Source: Chryseobacterium formosense
GTDB taxonomy: Bacteria > Bacteroidota > Bacteroidia > Flavobacteriales > Weeksellaceae
Direction of reading: 5' to 3'
Length of the DNA stretch: 64,000 nt
Assembly: GCF_900116415.1 (NCBI RefSeq)
Contig: NZ_FPAP01000001.1
Span: forward strand, 1,178,001 to 1,242,000
In this document: piece after piece, positions 56,798 to 64,000 of the stretch
Numbering within the stretch: position 1 is the first letter of the stretch
How the letters are laid out: every line of letters begins with the position of its first letter
Made by a program: the position numbers and the translations under genes
The notes under the pieces: generated by a model
Told to the model about the DNA's origin: nothing
The model's input: the letters and a program-made list of their open reading frames with translations, nothing else
The model's database searches: none

Positions 56798-58534
56798 TTA
56801 GAGTATAAGCCGTACACCGCCCAATTCGTCCACTCTGTAGCTGAACTTTTCTCCAGGACTACTAATGAACATGAAATTTTTGGGAATATTCCATTTATGG
56901 CTCAGATCTTCTACCAGTTCCGGAGTAAATTCACCCACCAGAGTGATATATTCCATGTCGACCTCAGGATAGGCACGGTCCAAAGTGTCAAAATCAGTGA
57001 GGAACTTCGTATCAGGTTGCTGTTGTTCTTTTAAGACCGTAACGATCTTCATCTTATTTGTCACCTCATTTTCGTGCAGGTACATCATAACCTTATTAAG
57101 GGTTGCTATGTCATCACCTTTGGAGAAGAAAACAAAGTCCTGCTCATAAAGTTTTTTCAAGCTGCGGTGTAGAACTCTCTGTCTGGTAACGGTATACCTC
57201 TTGTAGTTTTTTGAAACTGACTGGAGGAGATTTACAATAAAGTGCATGATATCTTTCCTCATCAGCATTGCCAGAATAATAAGTACCGACGGAATAAAAT
57301 ACTGTAGAAATGTCACGAGATATCTCGGTTTGGTCATCACATTGCCATACAACGCTATAAGTATGGCAAAAAGAGCGATCAAAACAAATCCCGGTTTTGC
57401 ATATTCCGGACGTGGCAATCTTGATCTTCTGAGTTTAAGAAGGATATTCCCTAATGCAAATGATGCCATAACGGTCAGGAAAGACAGGGCATAAACAGCG
57501 GCCAGTGGTGCCAATTGTCCTCTGGTCACCAATAGCACGGAAAGACATAACAGAAAGAAAAGGATCAGGATCCTGTAGGTACTGCCCCGTTTATTTTCCT
57601 TTAGAAAGTAATTAGGCAATATCCTGTCTAGTGTCATTCTCTTTATAAGACCATTGACGCCTACAAATGAAGTCAGTACCGCACCACTAAGAACAGAGAC
57701 CGCATTGATCGAAATGATCATAGCCAGCCATTTTCCGCCGGTCAATGTACCGATATAACTTAAAAATGAATTTTGGTGGGACTCTACTGCCGATATAGGG
57801 ATGATGCATATCACAAGAAATGCAATCAGCGGATTTAGGACAGATACCGCTATCCACATATTTCTCAAGGTCTTGACAAAGACACCTCGCTCCTGCTCCT
57901 CCACAAAATTTGAAGAGCTTTCAAATCCTGAAATTCCAAGCATCGCAGCGGAAAATCCAAAGAAAATAGCAGTTAAGATACTTCCATTTCTGGCCGGAAG
58001 ATGGAAATTGTCAATCAATATTGAGAATCCATGCTGCCAGACAAAGAAAAAGCAGGAAACAATCAACAGTCCCATTGTTGCAAGATGGAATATAAAAATG
58101 ACTAGGGCAACCACCGCACTTTCAGAAATCCCCAAAATAGTAAGCCCTAAAAATATGAGCAATAGCACGAATGTCGCTATGTTCACATTGAAATATGGCA
58201 AAATATGATGTAAGTAGTGCATCGCCTCGCTTGAGGAGATCACAGCCGTTGCCATGTAAGATAAGATGGTAAGACACGCTGCGACTGACGCATTGCTTTT
58301 CGTGGTAGTATTTAACAGGACGTTATATGCACCACCATTGAGGGGGAGGGCTCCGACCACCTCACCATAGATCTTTCTGAATAAAAATAGTACGACTGCC
58401 ACCATCAGGAGAGCGACCCATGCATACTGACCTGCCGCTACAATTGCCAAGGCCGAAACATACAGACAAGATGACGTTATATCATTGCCGCAGATCGCAG
58501 TGGCATACCATTCACTAAGCTTTTTTGTTGACAT
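56798..58534 (-). CDS. APC-superfamily amino acid permease-like transporter with C-terminal soluble domain
   Basis: A 578-residue transporter. The first about 430 residues have 12 membrane helices of the APC fold with the ligand-loop motif GNDITSSCLYVSAL in helix 1 and FFGFSAAMLGISGFESSSNFVEEQ in the sixth. The last about 130 residues are soluble and alternate strands and helices (VTVLKEQQQPDTKF, MEYITLVGEFTPELVEDL), a USP-like arrangement seen in some APC transporters. It is a monocistronic leftward gene. The substrate, probably an amino acid or polyamine, is not readable. It is divergent from nhaA. Confidence 0.85.
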   Translation of the reverse strand: MSTKKLSEWYATAICGNDITSSCLYVSALAIVAAGQYAWVALLMVAVVLFLFRKIYGEVVGALPLNGGAYNVLLNTTTKSNASVAACLTILSYMATAVISSSEAMHYLHHILPYFNVNIATFVLLLIFLGLTILGISESAVVALVIFIFHLATMGLLIVSCFFFVWQHGFSILIDNFHLPARNGSILTAIFFGFSAAMLGISGFESSSNFVEEQERGVFVKTLRNMWIAVSVLNPLIAFLVICIIPISAVESHQNSFLSYIGTLTGGKWLAMIISINAVSVLSGAVLTSFVGVNGLIKRMTLDRILPNYFLKENKRGSTYRILILFFLLCLSVLLVTRGQLAPLAAVYALSFLTVMASFALGNILLKLRRSRLPRPEYAKPGFVLIALFAILIALYGNVMTKPRYLVTFLQYFIPSVLIILAMLMRKDIMHFIVNLLQSVSKNYKRYTVTRQRVLHRSLKKLYEQDFVFFSKGDDIATLNKVMMYLHENEVTNKMKIVTVLKEQQQPDTKFLTDFDTLDRAYPEVDMEYITLVGEFTPELVEDLSHKWNIPKNFMFISSPGEKFSYRVDELGGVRLIL

Positions 58535-58729
58535 CTCTTTATTTTAATAGATTAAAGGTCCATAATATTAAACAAATTAATTTTAAAACCATAATTGTTT
58601 TAAAAAAAATTAATTTTAAAATGACAATACAATATGGGCTTGAGAAACGGTTACTAAATTATTTGAGATGATCCATAACTGGTCAGGATAACTTTTCTAA
58701 AGTCCTTATGTTTTTAACTCCAGTATTCA

Positions 58730-58737
58730 TAAATTTG
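58730..58737 (+). promoter_or_regulatory. Putative -7 box of nhaA
   Basis: TAAATTTG fits TAnnTTTG exactly and ends 20 bp before the nhaA ATG. The -33 region is poor (TTATG where TTTG is expected). Confidence 0.45.
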
Positions 58738-58757
58738 TCATCATTATCTTATTAACT

Positions 58758-60101
58758 ATGACAAACAACTATCCCACTAAGCCAATTGACAAAATTACGC
58801 AGCCAGTCCAGCGATTTATCCAACAGGAAAAATCCGGAGGATTGCTTTTGGGCATTAGTGTCATTATTGCTCTTATTCTGGCTAACACATCCTTATCCGA
58901 TGGCTATCATCATTTTTTGGAGCAAACCCTTGGCTTCAGATGGAATGGGGAAAGCTTTTTTGATTTCACCATTCACCACTGGATCAACGACGGATTGATG
59001 TCGGTTTTCTTTTTTGTTGTAGGACTTGAACTTAAACGGGAGATCATCGGCGGGGAACTATCAAATCCAAGAAAAGCATTATTACCAATTATTGCGGCTA
59101 TTGGCGGAATGGTCATGCCTGCGGTGATCTTCTTGATGCTTAATCCCTCCGGAGAAATGCATAAGGGATGGGGAATCCCTATGGCGACGGATATAGCTTT
59201 TGCCTTAGGCGTTCTTTTTTTATTGGGAAAAAAAATTCCGCTCTCCCTAAAGGTCTTTCTTACAGCGTTGGCCATCGTTGACGATCTGGGCGCGGTATTG
59301 GTGATCGCATTTTTTTACACATCCGACATCGAATTGACGTCTTTATCGATCGGCCTTCTGATACTTGGAATAATGTACCTGGGGAATAAGATGGGTGTGA
59401 GATCCATATTTTTCTTTGCGTTACTTGGTATCGTTGGTGTATGGACCTGTTTTGTGATTTCCGGTGTCCATGCAACCATAGCTGCCGTGCTGGCAGCTTT
59501 TACCATTCCTGCAGATGTGAAGATCAAAGAAAACCTTTTTATTGCCAAGATCAGCAGCTATCTGGACAGGTTTAAAAATTTAGACCCTACGGAGAACACA
59601 CCGACATTGACCAATGACCAGCTGCATATTCTGGAAAAGATCAATGAGGCGACAAATGCCGCCACTCCTCCTCTTCAGATATTGGAACACGCAATGCATC
59701 CCGTTGTAACTTTCGTTATCATACCGATCTTTGCAATAGCCAATGCCGGAGTTTCCCTCAATATTGACCCTAACAGCCTTTTTGATACAAATATTGCGCT
59801 TGGTGTGGCCTTAGGCCTACTTATAGGAAAAGTTGTAGGTGTCGTAGGCTTCACTGCTGTTTTTATAAAACTAAAAATTGCGGAGTTGCCTGCCGGGATG
59901 AATATCCGTAATTTGCTGGGTGTCGGTTTTCTGGCATCAATAGGCTTTACAATGTCATTGTTTGTGACTTCGCTGGCCTTCTCTCACGAGGAATACCAGA
60001 CCCAGGCAAAGATCGGCATATTTGCAGCTTCGCTTATTGGAGGTGTAATAGGGTATATAATCCTCAATAAAGATTCTAAACCGACTCAAACCGATGAATA
60101 A
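58758..60101 (+). CDS. nhaA: Na+/H+ antiporter NhaA
   Basis: A 447-residue inner-membrane antiporter that exchanges internal Na+ for external protons and so supports salt and alkali tolerance. FFFVVGLELKREIIGGEL and ATDIAFALGVLFLLGKKIP are NhaA hallmarks, and ALAIVDDLGAVLVIAFFY holds the paired ion-binding aspartates D175 and D176. GFTMSLFVTSLAF near the C-terminus is the conserved helix 11 region. It overlaps the DUF389 gene by 8 bp, so the two are co-translated. The length is slightly above the 390 of E. coli NhaA, mainly from loop residues 290-320. Confidence 0.93.
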   Translation: MTNNYPTKPIDKITQPVQRFIQQEKSGGLLLGISVIIALILANTSLSDGYHHFLEQTLGFRWNGESFFDFTIHHWINDGLMSVFFFVVGLELKREIIGGELSNPRKALLPIIAAIGGMVMPAVIFLMLNPSGEMHKGWGIPMATDIAFALGVLFLLGKKIPLSLKVFLTALAIVDDLGAVLVIAFFYTSDIELTSLSIGLLILGIMYLGNKMGVRSIFFFALLGIVGVWTCFVISGVHATIAAVLAAFTIPADVKIKENLFIAKISSYLDRFKNLDPTENTPTLTNDQLHILEKINEATNAATPPLQILEHAMHPVVTFVIIPIFAIANAGVSLNIDPNSLFDTNIALGVALGLLIGKVVGVVGFTAVFIKLKIAELPAGMNIRNLLGVGFLASIGFTMSLFVTSLAFSHEEYQTQAKIGIFAASLIGGVIGYIILNKDSKPTQTDE

Positions 60102-61380
60102 TATCTTTAATTTTATTAATCTTCACAATGGTGAGGAGAAAAAGGATAAGGTATTGGAAAATGTCACGTCCAACATCTCATTCAGAGGTTCCAACCTCTG
60201 GATCCTGGCCTGTGCGATCATCATCGCATCAATCGGCCTTAACGTCAATTCCACTGCGGTCATTATTGGGGCTATGCTTATCTCTCCATTAATGGGTCCA
60301 ATCGTAGGTGCTGGATTCGCACTTGGGACCTATAATTTTCCTCTGCTCAAGAAATCTTTTAAGAATCTTATCATCGCAACGGTAGTAAGCTTATTGGTTT
60401 CTGGATTTTATTTTTACATAAGTCCCTTCAAGGATGTACAGTCGGAACTTTTGGCGCGGACAGCCCCTAACATTTACGATGTTCTGATCGCCTTTTTTGG
60501 GGGATTGGTAGGTGTCATAGCCATAACAAGGGTAGAAAAAGGAAATCCTATTCCGGGTGTTGCCATTGCAACGGCATTGATGCCTCCCCTGTGTACGGCC
60601 GGGTTTGGTCTTGCTACTTTTAATTTTTCTTATTTCATCGGCGCATTCTATCTTTACAGCATCAATTGCTTTTTTATATGCATTGCTACTTTTCTTGTCG
60701 TGAAATATCTGCATTATCCTTCCTCTATTGTCGACAACAAATATGAAAAAAGGATCAGATACAGCATATCGTTGTTAATACTGGTAATGATCGTTCCCAG
60801 CTCGTATCTGGCCTACAACCTTTATAATGAAAAGAAATTCACGAAGACCGCAGAACTTTTCCTCCAAAAAGAATTTGAAAAGAATGGATACACATTGATC
60901 TATAAAAAGATAAATTACAACGCCAATCCTAAAACCATCGACGTTGCATTCCTTAATAAAAAATTCACTGCCGAAGAGATCAAGTATTACAACAAGATGC
61001 TGTCTGATAACGGGCTTTCAAATACAAAGATCAACATCAGGCAAAACAATTCCGATCTGAAATCAGAGATACTGAGTGAGATCAACAAAAACAATACAAA
61101 CCTATCAGAGAAGGACATCGCCTTATCAAGCCTGCGGTCAGAACTGGATAATTATAAAGTTTCAGACTCCACATTGGGGAAAGAGATACAAATCCTATAC
61201 CCAGATATGTCCGGCGTTTCCTATGGAAAGATAGCCCAATATCCCGAAACGGACAGTGCCAGGCTCCAATTTGTGATGATCTACTCGGGAAAGAAAGTGA
61301 ATGAATTACAGCTCAAAAGCTGGCTTGAAAAAAGGCTGAATGAGAAAAATGTCAAACTTTTAAACAATTCTGAAAACTAG
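60094..61380 (+). CDS. DUF389 membrane protein
   Basis: A 428-residue protein of the DUF389 family. The conserved block is IASIGLNVNSTAVIIGAMLISPLMGPIVGAGFALGT, and AITRVEKGNPIPGVAIATALMPPLCTAGFG follows; about six membrane helices lie in the first 250 residues. The C-terminal third is soluble and helical. The biochemical role is not established for the family. Its start overlaps nhaA by 8 bp, which suggests a role in the same ion-stress response. A strong terminator follows its stop. Confidence 0.88.
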   Translation: MNNIFNFINLHNGEEKKDKVLENVTSNISFRGSNLWILACAIIIASIGLNVNSTAVIIGAMLISPLMGPIVGAGFALGTYNFPLLKKSFKNLIIATVVSLLVSGFYFYISPFKDVQSELLARTAPNIYDVLIAFFGGLVGVIAITRVEKGNPIPGVAIATALMPPLCTAGFGLATFNFSYFIGAFYLYSINCFFICIATFLVVKYLHYPSSIVDNKYEKRIRYSISLLILVMIVPSSYLAYNLYNEKKFTKTAELFLQKEFEKNGYTLIYKKINYNANPKTIDVAFLNKKFTAEEIKYYNKMLSDNGLSNTKINIRQNNSDLKSEILSEINKNNTNLSEKDIALSSLRSELDNYKVSDSTLGKEIQILYPDMSGVSYGKIAQYPETDSARLQFVMIYSGKKVNELQLKSWLEKRLNEKNVKLLNNSEN

Positions 61381-61395
61381 ATTGAAATACACTTC

Positions 61396-61430
61396 AAAAA
61401 TGCCATTCCAATTTTTGGAATGGCATTTTT
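61396..61430. terminator. Bidirectional terminator between DUF389 and DapB-like genes
   Basis: AAAAATGCCATTCCA and TGGAATGGCATTTTT form a perfect 15-bp stem with a 5-base loop, ending in a T-run on both strands. It lies between convergent genes. Confidence 0.88.
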
Positions 61431-61444
61431 CCAACTGATAGATT

Positions 61445-62215
61445 TTAAGATAACATATCTGGAGTCTGAGCGAAAAAGTAAGGTCGCAGGATGTCTTCAA
61501 AATTATACAATCCTTTCAGTTTGCTTTTAAGGTTCTCAGCGACAAACAATGCACCACTTCCAAATGCTTCTCGTGATATGGATTCGTGGACAAGTCGAAC
61601 GGTCTGGTAGGGAAAACCAAAGATAACTTCGTGTTTTCCAACGATACCGCCAGCCCTGACAGAGTTGATGCTTTCTGTCTCTATATCCAAAGTTTCCGCA
61701 ATTTTCACTGCTGTTCCCGACACGCCGGATTTAGCTTTGAAGTGTTCCTCGACCACCTCTATATCAACACCAGGCGCTATATTTTTTAACAGCGATGCCG
61801 CAAACAAAAGGTAGTTGACGCCTAATGTGATATTAGGCGACCAAAACACCACAGTGTCAGTTGCAAGTTCTTTCAGAACTTTGATCTCATTTTCTCCGTA
61901 GTGCGAAATGGCTGAGATGATCTTGATCTTTTTACGGGCTGCGAATTTGCCATAAAGATGGATGCTTTCTTCGGTGGAAAAATCAATAACAAAGTCTACA
62001 GGATGATCCTCAAGTAATGTTTCAATGTCCGTGCTGCTTTGAGAATAGATCATTGCATCATCCGATGCTGAGATCCCAAGAATATCTTTTGCAGAAAGCT
62101 TATTCAGCGTATCAGTTTTCTTCAGAACCCACTCCAATGAAAAATTCTTGTGCTGAAGAATAACATTTGCTACCGCTTTACCTGCCTTCCCAAATCCTAA
62201 TAATCCTATTTTCAT
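61445..62215 (-). CDS. DapB-like dihydrodipicolinate reductase paralogue with altered active site
   Basis: A 256-residue protein from the ATG at 62215, where the nucleotide-binding motif IGLLGFGKAGKAVANVI begins at once. The DapB C-terminal signature in enzymes of lysine synthesis is HHxxKxDAPSGTA; here it reads EEHFKAKSGVSGTA, so the first histidine and the DAP residues are replaced. SPNITLGVNYLLFAASLL is the usual stretch before it. The fold is therefore DapB, but normal catalysis is doubtful. No other lysine genes are adjacent. It is more likely a paralogue with another substrate. I infer a soluble NAD(P)-dependent enzyme. Confidence 0.75.
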   Translation of the reverse strand: MKIGLLGFGKAGKAVANVILQHKNFSLEWVLKKTDTLNKLSAKDILGISASDDAMIYSQSSTDIETLLEDHPVDFVIDFSTEESIHLYGKFAARKKIKIISAISHYGENEIKVLKELATDTVVFWSPNITLGVNYLLFAASLLKNIAPGVDIEVVEEHFKAKSGVSGTAVKIAETLDIETESINSVRAGGIVGKHEVIFGFPYQTVRLVHESISREAFGSGALFVAENLKSKLKGLYNFEDILRPYFFAQTPDMLS

Positions 62216-62520
62216 AATTACAATTTTTATATTTTTTAATTGATGATTTCGAATAATTGACCGTAGTAATATACAAAAAAAAGAAAGATCGATTTCTACC
62301 ATACTTTTAGGTATAGATCTTATTGATTTTACAGAGATAGAGGTGGCAATGCCATATAGTATCTATTTGACTACTATGCAATAAATTAAATAGGAATTAT
62401 CTTCGAGGCTAAGCGGCTTTTTTAAAATCGTTCCTGGTCTTGACATTATTCATAGCATCTTCATAGATCTCAACGAGAGTTAGTATGATTTAATTGTACT
62501 TTGCGACTATCATACTGATG
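62216..62520. other. Gene-free region
   Basis: About 300 bp between two leftward genes. I see no intact gene or clear hairpin in it. Confidence 0.5.
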
Positions 62521-63747
62521 CTATTCTTCTTTGTTAAGATATTCCATCACAGGGGTTGCGGTAAGACCGTGAATCAGTATTGAGGAAAGGATGGTTAAAG
62601 AAACAATAGCCCACATTTCATCTTGGTTGTCAAAATCAAATTTACTGAAAGCAAATGCAAGATAGAATATTGAGCCCATCCCGCGGATGCCAAAAAATCC
62701 GATTGCCAACCTTTGTCTGTTTTTCATTTTTGAGGAACTCAATGCCAACCAGCCAAATAAAGGCCTTACTATTAGCAGGAAAATCACCGAAAACCCAACC
62801 ATTTTCCACGTTATTGGTTCTAGGATACCCATTGCTAAGGCTCCTCCGAAAATAATCAGTAGCAGGCAGACTAGCAGCCTTTCTATCTGATCGGTAAAAG
62901 AATGAAGTGTATCATGATACTGATGATCTTTCTCAAAATGCCTTAGTGTGATTGCACAGATAAAAACTGCAATAAACCCATAACCATGGACAATTTCTGT
63001 TATACCATATACCAGTAAAGTAGCTGCAACTGCCACCAGACCATCTCTGGTTCTTAGTATCTCATATTTTTTGGAAACTCTGAATAACAAAATGCCAATA
63101 CCTTTGCCTGATAGAAATCCGATCACAATACCGGCAATTATTCGGTAGATAACATCAAGAGCAAACCACTCTAAAAAGCTGCTTTCTTTGCCTGTGAACA
63201 TAAGACCAATAGTAATGGCAAGCCAGGTAAATGGGAAAGCGACTCCGTCATTGAGTCCAGCCTCTGACGTTAGCGCAAATTTGGTCTCTGATTTCATTCC
63301 CTCATTTGGAGGTCCCACCTGTACATCCGATGCGAGAACAGGATCCGTTGGAGCAAGAACAGCACCAAGAAGTACTGCCGACGCAAGACCTAAACCTAAA
63401 AAATAATAGCCCATTACCGCTGCTGCTGCAATACACAATAACATGGTAAAACTTACAAGTTTCAACGGGGATGACCAGGTTTTAAAAGAAAATTTCCGGT
63501 CGATCTTGATCCCAGTACCCATAAGCGAAATAATAACAATCAACTCGGTTAAATGAAGCGTCAGGTTTTCATTTTTTTGAGGCATTGGGTTTGGCAGAAG
63601 ATCAGGAGCCAGGAGATAAAGTGCAAACCCTGTTGCTACATAAAAAATAGAGTACGAGATGCCAGTTTTTTTTGAAATTTTAGGCATCCATGCCACACTA
63701 AAAATGGCAGCGCCGAGTATTACTAAAATAATCAGATATTGATCCAT
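62521..63747 (-). CDS. Cation/proton antiporter (CPA family, NhaP-like)
   Basis: A 408-residue membrane protein with about 12 helices. The core has LGAVLAPTDPVLASDVQVG, the conserved TDP motif of one discontinuous helix, and LTSEAGLNDGVAFPFTW with the ND ion-binding pair. These are diagnostic for CPA1/NhaP-type Na+(K+)/H+ exchangers. There is no C-terminal regulatory (TrkA-N or RCK) domain. It adds to NhaA in the same 5 kb, so this stretch looks specialised for cation and pH homeostasis. It is monocistronic in the window. Confidence 0.9.
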   Translation of the reverse strand: MDQYLIILVILGAAIFSVAWMPKISKKTGISYSIFYVATGFALYLLAPDLLPNPMPQKNENLTLHLTELIVIISLMGTGIKIDRKFSFKTWSSPLKLVSFTMLLCIAAAAVMGYYFLGLGLASAVLLGAVLAPTDPVLASDVQVGPPNEGMKSETKFALTSEAGLNDGVAFPFTWLAITIGLMFTGKESSFLEWFALDVIYRIIAGIVIGFLSGKGIGILLFRVSKKYEILRTRDGLVAVAATLLVYGITEIVHGYGFIAVFICAITLRHFEKDHQYHDTLHSFTDQIERLLVCLLLIIFGGALAMGILEPITWKMVGFSVIFLLIVRPLFGWLALSSSKMKNRQRLAIGFFGIRGMGSIFYLAFAFSKFDFDNQDEMWAIVSLTILSSILIHGLTATPVMEYLNKEE

Positions 63748-64000
63748 AGAGTACGTAAATTTATTATTGCTAAAAAGTATTTTTTGAATTGCTATAATAT
63801 TCAGTACGTTTAGGCGAAGCTGTAATACTCAAGCGGCTTGAGGTGAAAATATCAAATATCCCGCCACGGCTTATTTGCTGTTCTTGTTTTACGGTAATAT
63901 TGAACCCGTAATCTTTTTAAGAAGTAACCGCTCTTAAATTATCTTTTTTCAGAACGCATCTCCACTATCAAAAAACGTTAAGTAGTTATCAAATATACAG
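63748..64000. other. Right end of the window
   Basis: About 250 bp upstream of the leftward antiporter gene. No gene or strong structure is recognised before the window ends. Confidence 0.5.

Overview
The window looks like a chromosome segment of a flavobacterium close to Chryseobacterium. It is A+T-rich, genes lack clear Shine-Dalgarno sites, several starts follow TAnnTTTG-type -7 boxes of the Bacteroidetes kind, and the genes are typical of that group (DUF4099/DUF3945, paired AraC/SDR/AKR genes, RND lipoproteins). This placement is inference from gene content.

Positions 1-25000 are a dense and especially A+T-rich defence island. (a) A rightward operon already open at base 1 carries a sacsin-like GHKL ATPase with a C-terminal PD-(D/E)XK nuclease domain, a cysteine desulfurase, a second GHKL/HSP90-like ATPase, and an ABC-type ATPase plus HNH nuclease pair resembling Septu PtuA/PtuB. 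(b) A leftward giant gene encodes an Mrr-like nuclease domain fused to a STAND NTPase (Avs-like). (c) A tightly coupled rightward six-gene operon starts with the DNA phosphorothioation genes sspB, sspC and sspD and continues into three unusual genes: a protein with two GHKL ATPase domains and an H-box-like motif, a receiver-domain-like protein, and an unknown protein. A convergent sspA-like cysteine desulfurase closes the group. No SspE-type restriction partner is visible, so the two-component-like trio is the best candidate here for an undescribed phosphorothioate-linked effector or control module.

Positions 25000-28950 are mobile-element debris: a chain of three hairpins, a DUF4099/DUF3945 gene, a RadC gene and a degenerate 25-bp tandem repeat. 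Positions 28950-34500 hold small-molecule metabolism genes with their regulators, including an AraC gene broken by a small deletion. Positions 35000-43700 are DNA damage related: a membrane-anchored XseA-like protein, a DJ-1/PfpI protein, AlkB, a LexA-like repressor with a perfect operator, and divergent Y-family polymerase and error-prone DnaE genes, together an inducible mutagenesis cassette.

Positions 44300-50550 are decaying: a frameshifted SnoaL-like gene, a truncated old-yellow-enzyme gene, a duplicated array that looks like toxin tips with immunity genes, and an IS3-family element with a nonsense mutation. Positions 50569-56226 are a complete RND efflux operon. Positions 56798-63747 hold transport and ion homeostasis genes: an APC permease, NhaA, a DUF389 protein, a divergent DapB-like reductase and a CPA-type cation/proton antiporter. 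I saw no rRNA, tRNA or CRISPR array.
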